A stretch of DNA of 64,000 nt from Rhizobium sp. SG_E_25_P2 (GTDB lineage Bacteria > Pseudomonadota > Alphaproteobacteria > Rhizobiales > Rhizobiaceae): the NCBI RefSeq assembly GCF_029892285.1, contig NZ_JARXVM010000001.1:558001-622000 (forward strand), read 5' to 3'. Below, in pieces: positions 17,988 to 28,402 of the stretch (its first letter is position 1; each line of letters begins with the position of its first letter). A model generated the notes under the pieces. That model searched no databases, had not been told where the DNA came from, and saw nothing but the letters and a program-made list of their open reading frames with translations. Both the position numbers and the translations under genes were made by a program.

Positions 17988-20105
17988 ATGAGCTTGGCAG
18001 AACGCCTTATACGCTTGCGCTATCGCGCCCTCCCCGACCATGTGGTCGGGGAGATCCTCGCCAAGAAGTGGATCGACAGCGTCATCCCCTTCTTCGCGCT
18101 GGTTCTCCTCTGCGCGATTTTCGGCTCCATCGTTCCCGGATTTTTCAGCCTGGCCACGCTGACCAATCTCAGCGGCCAGACGGCCGAACTGGGTCTGATC
18201 GTGCTCGGCCTGACCATCGTCATGGTGTCGGGCGGCATCGATCTCTCGATTGGGTCGACTTTTGCGCTTGCGGTTCTCGCCACGCTTTATGGCATGAATG
18301 TCGGGCAATGGAGCTTTGGCGTCGGATTGGCGGCGACGCTCGCGGTCGGAGCGGCCTGCGGCGCGATCAACGCCTTCATGGTCGGCATTCTCAGAATGCG
18401 GGCGTTTCTGACCACGCTTGTCACGCTCATCATCTTCCGCTCCGTCTTCGAAAGCATTTTTCCGAAAGTCTCCACGGCGCTGGTGACGAATTATCCGGAT
18501 TCGCCTGTCTATGACTGGTTTGGCCTCGGCCTGATCTTCGGCTTTCCAGTGTCCTTCGTCTTCTTCGTCATCATCGCCGTGATCATCCACCTGGTGTTGT
18601 CGCGCGGTCGATATGGCTGGCGGCTGTTCGCCGTGGGCGGAGCCCGGCGCTCGGCCTACAATGCCGGCATCAATGTGCGGTGGACGGTGTTCAGTGCCTA
18701 TGTGGTCTGTTCGGTGCTGGTGTCGCTTGCGGCCTTCCTGTTCTGCGCCCGCATCGGCAGCGCCGCCGCCGATGTCGGCTCGGGCCTTGAGTTGCAGGCG
18801 CTGACGGCCACCGTGCTCGGCGGCATTTCGCTGGGCGGCGGTCGCGGTTCGGTCGCCAAGGCGCTGATGGGCGTGGTCTTCGTGCTGGTTCTGTCCAACA
18901 GCCTGCTGACGCTCGCGGTGCCAGGCCCGGTCAACGCGTTCACGCTCGGCCTCGTGCTGCTCGTCTCGGTGTTTCTCGACGTGCGCTGGGTGAAGAACCG
19001 CCACAAGATCCTGCGCAGCGTCTATATTTCGCCGACCTTCGCGAAGATGTCCCAGGCCATCTCCACGGAGCCAGGCTCGCCGATGGCGGTGAATGATCGG
19101 CTCGCGGATGCCGGCGTCATCGGTCTCGGCATTCTCGACGGCGCCGAGGACGTGATCTTCGACAAGGAAGACCGGCTTTACACCGGCAGCCGTCAGGGCG
19201 ATATCCTCCGTTTCTATCCGCCCAACTACACCCGCAGCGAAGTCTTCGCCCATATTGGCGGTTCGCCGCTCGGGATGGAATTTGACAGGCACGGCAACCT
19301 CGTCGTCTGCGTCGCCGGCATGGGGCTATACCAGGTCTCGCCCGAGGGCGTTCCCAAACTCTTGACGGCCGAAACCAATCGCAGCCTGACCTCGGTCGTC
19401 GACGACAGCACGATGAAGCTGGCCGACGATCTGGACATCCTGCCGGACGGCCGCGTCGTCTTCTCCGAAGCCACCGTCCGTTTCGAAATGCACGACTGGT
19501 ATGCCGACGCGCTGGAAAGCCGGGGCAATGGCCGTATCATCGTCTACGACCCGGCGACCGGCGTGACCAAAACGCTGCTCTCGAACCTCGTCTTCCCGAA
19601 CGGCGTCTGCACGTCGTTCGACGGACAATCGGTGCTGTTCGCCGAAAGCTGGGCCTGCCGGATCAACCGCTATTATTTCTCCGGCCCCAAGGCCGGCAAG
19701 CTGGAGCGCGTGATCGAAGGGCTGCCGTGCTATCCCGACAACCTCAACCGCGCCTCCGACGGCACCTATTGGCTGGCCCTGATGGGCATGCGGACGCCGG
19801 CCCTCGACCTGTCGCTCGAAATGCCCGGTTTCCGCCGGCGCATGGCGCGGCGGGTATCGGAAGACGCCTGGCTGATGCCCAATCTCAACACCGGCTGCGT
19901 GTTGCGCTTCAACGAGCAGGGCGAGATTCTGGAAAGCCTGTGGGACCAGACGGGTGAAAAACACCCGATGATCACCTCTATGCGCGAGCACAAGGGAACG
20001 CTCTATCTTTGTGGCATTTTCAACAATCGCATGGGCACGCTCAAGCTGCCCGACCGTGATCAGACCTGGTTCAGTAACGACTCCTATTGGGGCAAGAGCG
20101 CATGA
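17988..20105 (+). CDS. ABC permease fused to a strictosidine-synthase/SMP-30-like beta-propeller
   Basis: A 705-residue two-part protein. Residues about 1-345 are an RbsC-like permease (VMVSGGIDLSIGS; GGISLGGGRGS). Residues about 370-705 are a six-bladed-propeller-type domain of the strictosidine synthase/APMAP/gluconolactonase group, with FPNGVCTSFDGQSVLFAES and LPCYPDNLNRASDG. The frame is open through the junction with no internal stop. RbsC-like permeases usually end in the cytoplasm, so the propeller would sit on the cytoplasmic side, placed to act on the incoming substrate. Whether it is an active lactonase is not known. Confidence 0.85.
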   Translation: MSLAERLIRLRYRALPDHVVGEILAKKWIDSVIPFFALVLLCAIFGSIVPGFFSLATLTNLSGQTAELGLIVLGLTIVMVSGGIDLSIGSTFALAVLATLYGMNVGQWSFGVGLAATLAVGAACGAINAFMVGILRMRAFLTTLVTLIIFRSVFESIFPKVSTALVTNYPDSPVYDWFGLGLIFGFPVSFVFFVIIAVIIHLVLSRGRYGWRLFAVGGARRSAYNAGINVRWTVFSAYVVCSVLVSLAAFLFCARIGSAAADVGSGLELQALTATVLGGISLGGGRGSVAKALMGVVFVLVLSNSLLTLAVPGPVNAFTLGLVLLVSVFLDVRWVKNRHKILRSVYISPTFAKMSQAISTEPGSPMAVNDRLADAGVIGLGILDGAEDVIFDKEDRLYTGSRQGDILRFYPPNYTRSEVFAHIGGSPLGMEFDRHGNLVVCVAGMGLYQVSPEGVPKLLTAETNRSLTSVVDDSTMKLADDLDILPDGRVVFSEATVRFEMHDWYADALESRGNGRIIVYDPATGVTKTLLSNLVFPNGVCTSFDGQSVLFAESWACRINRYYFSGPKAGKLERVIEGLPCYPDNLNRASDGTYWLALMGMRTPALDLSLEMPGFRRRMARRVSEDAWLMPNLNTGCVLRFNEQGEILESLWDQTGEKHPMITSMREHKGTLYLCGIFNNRMGTLKLPDRDQTWFSNDSYWGKSA

Positions 20106-21196
20106 GACCGCTGGGAAAACTACTCGACCGCTTTCTCGGCCGCGGCGACTGGGCCGTCACCGTACCCACATTCGATGGGCCACTGCTGCCCAACCAGAGG
20201 CTCGAAGACGCCGAAACGATCGCCCTGGCCGGCGGCGCCGACAATGTCGTGTCAACGCCGAAGGGCATTCTGCTGTCGTCGGGCCGCAAGCTGCTCAGGC
20301 TGCAGATCGACGGAGCGATGGAGGAATTGGCCGGCTTCGATCAGGATGTCACGGCGATCGCCACCGCCCGGGGAATGATCGCCATCGCGCTCGATGGCGA
20401 AGGCGTCGTCATCAAGGGAGGCGCCCATGACGGGGCTGTCTTCAAGACCACGGCGCAAGAGACGCTCGGCTGCGTCACCGCCCTGACCTTTCTCGACAGC
20501 GACACACTGCTGGCCGCCAATGGATCGGCCATGCTGGGCACGGCCGGTTGGCGACGCGACCTGATGCAGAAGGGATGTTCGGGATCGATCTGGAAAATCG
20601 ATCTCGCCCGCGGCAAGCTCGATTGCGTCAAATCCGGCCTTGCCTGGCCGGCGGGGGTCGCCACCACCGGCTCCAACCGGATCTTCGTCAGCGAGGCCTG
20701 GCGTCACCGGGTCATTTCGATCGATCTGGCCAATGGTCACGCCGACAATGTCCTCGAACATCTGCCAGCCTATCCGGCGCGGATCGCCCCCGCCATCGAC
20801 GCAGGCTATTGGTTGTCATTCTATTCGAGCCGCAATCAGCTGGTGGAATTCATCCTGCGCGAGGACAAGTTCCGTCAGCGCATGCTGGCGGAAATCCCGG
20901 AGCCGTATTGGGTCGCTCCGTCGTTCAGCTCCTGGAGTTCCTATCGTGAACCGATGCAGGGCAGCCAGCTCAAGCAGATGGGCGTCTTGAAACCTTATGC
21001 GGTGACGCGCTCCTATGGTCTGGTGGTCAACTGCGATTCCCATATGCGGCCCTTGTCGAGTTTTCATTCCCGCGCCGACGGCAAATCGCATGGCGCGGTC
21101 GCCGCCTGCGAACATGGCGACGATTTGATCGTCGCCTCGCGCGGCGGATCCAAAATCCTGCGCCTGGCAGGCGTCGCGAGCCAAGAGCGAGGCTGA
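20102..21196 (+). CDS. Stand-alone SMP-30/strictosidine-synthase-like beta-propeller protein
   Basis: A 364-residue protein related to the propeller half of the preceding gene. The segments WPAGVATTGSNRIFVSEAWRH (ends shown: WPAGVATT, FVSEAWRH) and LPAYPARIAPAIDAGYWLSF match in order. The conserved PDN of the partner is PAR here, so its metal or active site may be altered. It has no signal peptide. The ATG at 20102 overlaps the previous stop in ATGA, showing translational coupling. It may be a second lactonase or a non-catalytic partner of the fused propeller. Confidence 0.75.
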   Translation: MRPLGKLLDRFLGRGDWAVTVPTFDGPLLPNQRLEDAETIALAGGADNVVSTPKGILLSSGRKLLRLQIDGAMEELAGFDQDVTAIATARGMIAIALDGEGVVIKGGAHDGAVFKTTAQETLGCVTALTFLDSDTLLAANGSAMLGTAGWRRDLMQKGCSGSIWKIDLARGKLDCVKSGLAWPAGVATTGSNRIFVSEAWRHRVISIDLANGHADNVLEHLPAYPARIAPAIDAGYWLSFYSSRNQLVEFILREDKFRQRMLAEIPEPYWVAPSFSSWSSYREPMQGSQLKQMGVLKPYAVTRSYGLVVNCDSHMRPLSSFHSRADGKSHGAVAACEHGDDLIVASRGGSKILRLAGVASQERG

Positions 21197-21197
21197 C

Positions 21198-22691
<1,494 letters not shown>

Positions 22692-22713
22692 CGTCTTCGC
22701 AAAGGGTTTTCCC

Positions 22714-22746
22714 AGCCGCCCGCGCCAATCGTCGCAGGCGGCTTTT
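22714..22746 (+). terminator. Probable rho-independent terminator after the sugar ABC operon
   Basis: AGCCGCC (22714-22720) pairs with GGCGGCT (22737-22743), followed by TTTTAT. The loop of 16 is long and may hold extra pairing. It lies 23 bases after the ATPase stop. Confidence 0.5.
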
Positions 22747-22842
22747 ATGTCCGACTGACCTTGTCACCCTGTCTTTGGCGCATATGCTCTCAGCCGGAGG
22801 AGCTGTCCGGGATCGGTCGGCGCAATTGAGACCAAAATCATT

Positions 22843-23739
22843 ATGCCAAGCGTCAATTTGAAGCTGTTGCAAACATTTCTTCTTGCGGCGGAATCCGGGA
22901 GCTTTCGCAAGGCCGCCGAAGAAAGCAACCGATCGCCCTCCGCAGTCAGCATGCAAATCAAGGATCTTGAGGAACAGATCGGCATCAGCCTGTTCACGCG
23001 CACGCCGCAGCGGGTCAATCTCACCAATGAAGGCCAGGTGTTGTTCGAAGAGATCGGGCGCGCCATGGGCGATGTGCAGGCCAGCCTGGACCGGCTGACG
23101 GAACTGGCGGCGCGCCGCAAGGGAAAGATCCAGATCGCCTGCGCCCCGACCCTCGCCTCGAGCCGGCTCGGCGATATCCTGGCGACGTTCAAGCTTCGTT
23201 ATCCGCGCAGCGTCGTCGAGGTGCAGGAGACGCCGCCGCAGGCCGCCCTGATCCTGCTGCAACAGCAGGAGGTCGAGTTCTATATCGGCCCAGAGGTGCC
23301 GAACCTCAACGAATTCCAGTTCGAATCGATCATCGACGATCCGCTCGTCGCCTGCATTCCCGAAGAATTGTTCAATGGCGAAAAGGCGGTCCGGCTGGAA
23401 GACTTGGGGCAATTCCCCTTGATCATGCTCAATCGCAAGACTGCGGTCCGGGCGCTTGTGGACCGGCTTACGCGTGAGGCGGGCATCGAACTCAAGGTCC
23501 AGTACGAGGTGGAGAGCGCCCAGACTGCCGTGGCGCTCGCCTCGTCGGGACTCGGCATCTCCATTGTGCCCAGCATCGCGCTCGGGGCGAAGATCGATCG
23601 CCGCATCCGCGTCGCGCCGCTCGACAACCCCAATGCGCATCGTGCGGTCGGCATCATCACCGCGCGCGGCTACGTGCAGCAACGCTATGCCGAGCAGTTG
23701 ATCGCGCTGATCCGCACCAATCTGCGCGGCGAAGGCTGA
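22843..23739 (+). CDS. LysR-family transcriptional regulator
   Basis: A 298-residue LysR protein. The N-terminal helix-turn-helix holds FRKAAEESNRSPSAVSMQIKDLE (ends: FRKAAEE, MQIKDLE) and is followed by a periplasmic-binding-like effector domain (GKIQIACAPTLASSRLGDIL). Its stop codon abuts the stop of the convergent aldehyde dehydrogenase gene. It could control the sugar ABC operon upstream or the aldehyde dehydrogenase/SDR genes downstream; the sequence does not decide. Confidence 0.85.
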   Translation: MPSVNLKLLQTFLLAAESGSFRKAAEESNRSPSAVSMQIKDLEEQIGISLFTRTPQRVNLTNEGQVLFEEIGRAMGDVQASLDRLTELAARRKGKIQIACAPTLASSRLGDILATFKLRYPRSVVEVQETPPQAALILLQQQEVEFYIGPEVPNLNEFQFESIIDDPLVACIPEELFNGEKAVRLEDLGQFPLIMLNRKTAVRALVDRLTREAGIELKVQYEVESAQTAVALASSGLGISIVPSIALGAKIDRRIRVAPLDNPNAHRAVGIITARGYVQQRYAEQLIALIRTNLRGEG

Positions 23740-25236
23740 TCAGTCTGTCTGGATCCAGATCGCCTTGGTTTCGAGATATTCATACAGATGTTCGGCGCCG
23801 CCTTCGCGTCCATAGCCCGACATCTTCATCCCGCCGAAGGGCACGGCCGGATCGATTGCGTGATACATGTTCACCCATACCGATCCCGCCTTTATGCGTC
23901 GGGTCAGCTTGTGTGCGAGACCGAGATTCTGCGTGAAGACGCCTGCGGCCAGGCCATAGGGGCTAGCATTGGCGCGGTCGACCACTTCGTCGATGGTATC
24001 GAACGGCATTGCGGAAATGACCGGACCAAAAATCTCCTCGCGCGCGATTCGCATGTCGTCCTTCACGCCGCCGAAGATTGTCGGCGTGATGAAATTGCCT
24101 TTGTCATAGGGCGCGCCCAACAGTCGTGATCCCCCTGTGATCAGCTCGGCGCCTTCGCTTTGCCCCGAGGCGATGAAGCCTTCCACGACCTTCGCCTGTC
24201 GAGGCGAGATGAGGGGGCCGAGATCGGTGTCAGGCTCGATTCCATGGCCGAGCCGCAGCCCGCGCGCGAAATCCGCGAGTTTAGCGACAAATTCGTCATG
24301 GATCTCGCGGGCCACGAACAGCCGCGAGCCGGCGATGCAGATCTGACCGGAATGCGCAAAGACGCTCATCGCGGCAATCGGCACGGCGCGGTCGATATCG
24401 GCGTCGCGGCAGACGATGACGGGGGATTTGCCGCCGAGTTCGAGCGAGACGCGCTTGAGATTGGCGATACCTGCGCGAGCGATGGCCTGGCCTGTCGCAG
24501 TCGAGCCCGTAAAGACGATCTTGTCGACATCTGGGTGTTCAGCGAGCCGCGCTCCGGCCACCGCGCCCTTGCCGGTGACAATATTGACGACTCCATCGGG
24601 CAAGCCGGCGTCCTGCATGAGCTTGGCGATCAGCAGCGGCGTCAGGGGCGCGTCTTCGGACGGTTTCAGCACCACTGTGCAGCCCGTCGCCAGGGCCGGA
24701 GCGATTTTCCAGATCGAGGCTGCGGTCGGGGCGTTCCAGGGAATGATCGCGCCGACGACGCCGATCGGCTCCTTGCGGGTGAAAGTCACGATCTCGCCGG
24801 GAATGGAGTTTTCGATGACCTCGCCATGCAGCGCCGTCGCCATGCCCGCATAGTAGCGCAGCATGCCGACAACGCGGCGTTTGTTAGCCAGGGTGCGGGT
24901 GATCGGCATGCCCATATTGAGCGTGTCGGACACGCAGAGGCGCTCCCAATTCGCCTCGAAGAGATCGGCGATCCTCAGGAGAAGCGCCTGGCGCTCATAG
25001 GGCGAAAAACGCGACCAGGGTCCGTCGAAGGCGCGGCGGGCTGCGGCGACAGCGAGATCGACATCCGCCGCCGAGGACAGGGGCACCGTCGCCAAGACGG
25101 CGCCGGTTGCGGGATCATGGCTCTCGCTGACCTCACCGGTCACAGACGCAACCCACTGGCCGCCGATAAACATCGGCCGGAAGCCGCCATCATAAAGTTC
25201 CGCCGCCATTTTCCTGGCGTCGAAATTGATCGTCAT
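23740..25236 (-). CDS. NAD(P)-dependent aldehyde dehydrogenase
   Basis: A 498-residue ALDH-superfamily enzyme. It has the segment IPWNAPTAASIWKIAPALATG (ends: IPWNAPTA, PALATG), the general-base Glu in LELGGKSP, and the catalytic Cys in SGQICIAGSRLFV. The start at 25236 is chosen because GGGAGGAG lies just upstream. It is divergent from an SDR gene across a 146-base region with a perfect inverted repeat. The substrate is unknown; the family resembles betaine- and phenylacetaldehyde-type ALDHs. It could also supply a missing semialdehyde step of another pathway here. Confidence 0.88.
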   Translation of the reverse strand: MTINFDARKMAAELYDGGFRPMFIGGQWVASVTGEVSESHDPATGAVLATVPLSSAADVDLAVAAARRAFDGPWSRFSPYERQALLLRIADLFEANWERLCVSDTLNMGMPITRTLANKRRVVGMLRYYAGMATALHGEVIENSIPGEIVTFTRKEPIGVVGAIIPWNAPTAASIWKIAPALATGCTVVLKPSEDAPLTPLLIAKLMQDAGLPDGVVNIVTGKGAVAGARLAEHPDVDKIVFTGSTATGQAIARAGIANLKRVSLELGGKSPVIVCRDADIDRAVPIAAMSVFAHSGQICIAGSRLFVAREIHDEFVAKLADFARGLRLGHGIEPDTDLGPLISPRQAKVVEGFIASGQSEGAELITGGSRLLGAPYDKGNFITPTIFGGVKDDMRIAREEIFGPVISAMPFDTIDEVVDRANASPYGLAAGVFTQNLGLAHKLTRRIKAGSVWVNMYHAIDPAVPFGGMKMSGYGREGGAEHLYEYLETKAIWIQTD

Positions 25237-25348
25237 GTCGGCTCCTCCCAGATTCTCATTGGCGCGATATTCACCATCGGCGTCGGTGGACACAAATAAA
25301 GAAAGCTAAAAGGGCGTTCAGATAATCCGACTGTGAAATCCGCTCGAC

Positions 25349-25368
25349 TTGTCCGATGTTGCGGACAA
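25349..25368. promoter_or_regulatory. Perfect inverted repeat operator candidate
   Basis: TTGTCCG-N6-CGGACAA is a perfect 7-bp inverted repeat. It ends one base before the GGGAGG ribosome site of the SDR gene at 25383, in the divergent region with the aldehyde dehydrogenase. A repressor bound here would block the SDR transcript. The cognate regulator is unknown. Confidence 0.5.
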
Positions 25369-25382
25369 AGGGAGGAACATCC

Positions 25383-26129
25383 ATGCGTCTTGCAGGGAAA
25401 GTGGCCATCGTCACCGGTGGCGGATCGGGTTTCGGCGAGGGAATCGTCCGAAAATTCGTGGAAGAAGGTGCGCGCGTCGTGCTGATGGACCGTGACATCG
25501 CCGCTGCCGAACGGGTTGCGGGCGATCACAAGGGTCTGGCGGCGCCCATCTCCGGCGACGTGTCGTCGATGGACGACTTCCATGCGGCGCGCGACCATGC
25601 GATCGAAACATTCGGCGGTTTGCATATCCTCGTCAACAATGCCGGCATTGGCCAAGCTCCCATGCCGATGGAAGACATGGACGAGGCGCTGTTTGAGCGG
25701 CTGTTCAACGTCAATATCCGTTCGATCTATAATGGCGCCCGTGCGGTGCTGCCGCATTTCAAGGCGCAGAAGCAGGGCGCGATCCTCAATGTCGCCTCGA
25801 CCGGAGGCGTTTCGCCGCGACCCAACCTCACCTGGTACAACGCCTCAAAGGGCTGGGGCATCGCCGCGACCAAGGGCATGGCGGTGGAGCTTGCGCCGTT
25901 CGGCATACGGGTCAACGCCATCAATCCGGTGGCCGGGGAAACGCCGTTGCTGTCGACCTTTATCGGCGGCGACAGCGACGAAATCCGCGCCCGCGTCGTT
26001 TCCACCATCCCGATCGGACGGCTTTCGACGCCCGCCGACATGGGCAACGCCGCGGCCTTTCTCTGCTCGGACGAGGCCAGCATGATCACGGGCGTCGATC
26101 TTCTCGTCGATGGCGGCAAATGTATCTGA
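25383..26129 (+). CDS. SDR-family oxidoreductase
   Basis: A 248-residue short-chain dehydrogenase. It has the cofactor motif TGGGSGFGEGIV, NNAG at about 87, catalytic YNASKG, and the C-terminal TGVDLLVDGGKCI. The Asp at the end of the second strand (LMDRD) suggests NAD preference. The ATG at 25383 has GGGAGG upstream. It is followed after 10 bases by the decarboxylating dehydrogenase gene, so the two are an operon. The substrate is not known. Confidence 0.87.
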   Translation: MRLAGKVAIVTGGGSGFGEGIVRKFVEEGARVVLMDRDIAAAERVAGDHKGLAAPISGDVSSMDDFHAARDHAIETFGGLHILVNNAGIGQAPMPMEDMDEALFERLFNVNIRSIYNGARAVLPHFKAQKQGAILNVASTGGVSPRPNLTWYNASKGWGIAATKGMAVELAPFGIRVNAINPVAGETPLLSTFIGGDSDEIRARVVSTIPIGRLSTPADMGNAAAFLCSDEASMITGVDLLVDGGKCI

Positions 26130-26139
26130 AGGGCCTGCG

Positions 26140-27246
26140 ATGAAGGATATTTATGAAATCGCCGTCGTGCATGGCGACGGAATCGGGCCTGAAGTCTGCG
26201 CGGCAGCCATTGAGGTCGTGCGGGCGGCGCTCGGCAACCAGTCGCCGCTGAATTTCCGCGAATATCCCGCCGGCGCGGAGCATTTCCTCATGACCGGCGA
26301 GAGCTTTCCAGATCCTACTTTCGCCGCCTGCCGCGATGCGGACGCGATCCTCCACGGCGCCGGCGGCATTCCCGGCGTCGTGCATCCGGACGGCACCGAG
26401 GCCGGCCTTGATTTCACGCTCAGGCTGCGCTTTGAACTCGATCTCTACGCCAATATCAGGCCGATCCGCCTGTTTCAGGGCGTGGAATGCCCACTGGCCG
26501 GCGTGAAAGCGGGAGACATCGATTACATCATCCTACGCGAAAACAGCGAAGGCCTCTATGCGGCGCGCGGCGCGGGCGTGCAATTGCGCGGCGAATTGGC
26601 GGTCGACACGCTGGTGCAGACCCGACGCGGCGTCGAGCGGATCGTGCGCAAAGCGTTCGAACTCGCTCGGCAATCGAACGGCGCGCCGAAAGACGGCGTC
26701 AAGCGCGTCACCTGCTGTGACAAGGCCAATGTGCTCCGAAGCTATGCCTTCTTCCGATCGGTGTTCGACGCGGTCGCGCCCGACTATCCCGATATCGAGA
26801 CCGAATATGTGCTGATCGACGCCATGACGATGCATCTCGTGCTGCGACCGCAGCATTTCAACGTCATCGTCACGGAGAATATGTTCGGCGACATCATCTC
26901 CGATCTCGGCGCGGCCACGATCGGCGGCATGGGGCTCGCGCCTTCGGCAGAGCTCGGCGACCGCAACGGCTTTTTCCAGGCCGCGCATGGTTCGGCGCCG
27001 GACATCGCCGGCAAGGGGATCGCCAATCCGTATGGAACGGTACTTTCGGCTGCGGCGATGCTGGATTGGCTCGGAGAAAAGAATGGCGACGAACGTCTTG
27101 CCGGCGCGGCGCGCGACATCCGCCATGTAACCAATGCCGCGATGTCGGACGGGCTGCTTTCCGCCGATCTCAAAGGTGCGTGGGGAACCGCCGGCATCAC
27201 CAAATCGCTCTGCGAGCGTTTGGGACAACTTCGTGTGACGATATAG
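26140..27246 (+). CDS. Isocitrate/isopropylmalate-dehydrogenase-family beta-decarboxylating dehydrogenase
   Basis: A 368-residue enzyme. It has the family start VVHGDGIGPEV, the substrate tyrosine in RENSEGLYAARG, the catalytic lysine in CDKANVL, the metal-binding aspartates in LIDAMTMHLV and DIISDLGAATIGG, and the NAD site HGSAPDIAGKGIANP. Such enzymes oxidise and decarboxylate 2-hydroxy acids such as isopropylmalate, tartrate or D-malate. No leuCD partner is present and the neighbours are catabolic, so a tartrate- or malate-like substrate is more likely than leucine synthesis. The upstream reading to 26110 is not needed; the chosen ATG lies 10 bases after the SDR stop. Confidence 0.82.
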   Translation: MKDIYEIAVVHGDGIGPEVCAAAIEVVRAALGNQSPLNFREYPAGAEHFLMTGESFPDPTFAACRDADAILHGAGGIPGVVHPDGTEAGLDFTLRLRFELDLYANIRPIRLFQGVECPLAGVKAGDIDYIILRENSEGLYAARGAGVQLRGELAVDTLVQTRRGVERIVRKAFELARQSNGAPKDGVKRVTCCDKANVLRSYAFFRSVFDAVAPDYPDIETEYVLIDAMTMHLVLRPQHFNVIVTENMFGDIISDLGAATIGGMGLAPSAELGDRNGFFQAAHGSAPDIAGKGIANPYGTVLSAAAMLDWLGEKNGDERLAGAARDIRHVTNAAMSDGLLSADLKGAWGTAGITKSLCERLGQLRVTI

Positions 27247-27325
27247 CGGATGACGCTGCAGGTCAGCGCGGCTGGCAATGAACGATTTGAGCCGAGGAAA
27301 CAGCGTCAACTCGTCGCTTTCGCCA

Positions 27326-28402
27326 TTAGCTCCTGAAAGCGTGCGCCTCGGCTGGACTGAAGCTGAGATGCACCTCTGCGCCGTGACCAAGGCCTTCAAG
27401 CATCGGATGTCCAAAAGGCAACCGAACCGACAGCGGCTCTCCGGAACCGATATCGACCAGAAGATGCGTGTTGTTGCCGAGAAAGGTCAGATCGCGAACC
27501 TGGCCGGAAAGCGCGTCGCGGCTTGTCCCGCGCGCAATGTCGATACGCTCCGGCCGTAGCAGGAGCGATGCTTTCTGGCCCGTTCCCTGACTGTGGAGCG
27601 GCACGCCCGACACCATGACGCCGCCCGGAAGCGCCAAGGTGCTTTTGCCGCCGTCAACAGCGACGATATCGACCTCGATGAAATTGGAATCGCCGACGAA
27701 ACCCGCCACGAACCGGGTCGACGGATCGGCATAGAGCTGCTGGCCGGTGCCGATCTGGTCGATCTTGCCATGGCTGAACACGGCGATACGGTCGGACAGG
27801 CGCAATGCCTCTTCCTGGTCATGGGTGACATAGAGAATGGTGACGCCGGTTTCCTGATGGATGCGGCGGATTTCGAACTGGATTTCCTCGCGCAGCTTCT
27901 TGTCGAGCGCCGATAGCGGCTCGTCCATCAGCAGCACCGGCGGCTCATAGACCAGAGCCCGGGCCAGCGCGACGCGCTGCTGCTGGCCGCCCGACATCAG
28001 CGCGGGCTTGCGATCTTCGAACCCTTCGAGGCGCACGAGACGCAGCGCCTCCTTCACCCGGCGTTCGACATCGGCCTTCGGCAGCCGCCGGATACGCAAG
28101 GGAAAAGCGACATTCTCGCCCACCGTCAGATGCGGAAACAGCGTGTAGCGCTGGAAAACCATGCCGATATTGCGCTTGTGCGACGGCGTGTCGAGCAGCG
28201 TCTTGCCGTTGAGCAGGATATCGCCCTGGGTCGGATCCTGAAAGCCGGCGAGGATGTAGAGCGTCGTCGACTTCCCCGAACCCGACGGGCCAAGAAAGGT
28301 CATGAACTCGCCCTGGCGCACATCGAGCGTCACGTCCTTGACGGCGGTGACGGGACCGTAATCCTTGCGGATGCCGCGGATTTGGAGAAAGGGTGAAGTC
28401 AT
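27326..28402 (-). CDS. PotA-like ABC transporter ATP-binding protein
   Basis: A 358-residue ATPase. It has Walker [10 protein letters not shown], the signature LMSGGQQQR, Walker [13 protein letters not shown], the switch His in YVTHDQEE, and a C-terminal TOBE domain (about 280-355). It energises the polyamine/opine-class importer made with the three genes before it. It overlaps the permease gene by 4 bases and is the last gene of the ten-gene operon. A spermidine/putrescine assignment would be by class only. Confidence 0.9.
   Translation of the reverse strand: MTSPFLQIRGIRKDYGPVTAVKDVTLDVRQGEFMTFLGPSGSGKSTTLYILAGFQDPTQGDILLNGKTLLDTPSHKRNIGMVFQRYTLFPHLTVGENVAFPLRIRRLPKADVERRVKEALRLVRLEGFEDRKPALMSGGQQQRVALARALVYEPPVLLMDEPLSALDKKLREEIQFEIRRIHQETGVTILYVTHDQEEALRLSDRIAVFSHGKIDQIGTGQQLYADPSTRFVAGFVGDSNFIEVDIVAVDGGKSTLALPGGVMVSGVPLHSQGTGQKASLLLRPERIDIARGTSRDALSGQVRDLTFLGNNTHLLVDIGSGEPLSVRLPFGHPMLEGLGHGAEVHLSFSPAEAHAFRS

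Noticed and set aside
16989-19292. A 767-codon minus-strand open frame opposite the sugar ABC operon
   Set aside because: It is rich in His, Asp, Arg and Gly with no domain, and it is the mirror of three clear transporter genes. High GC makes such antisense frames common here.
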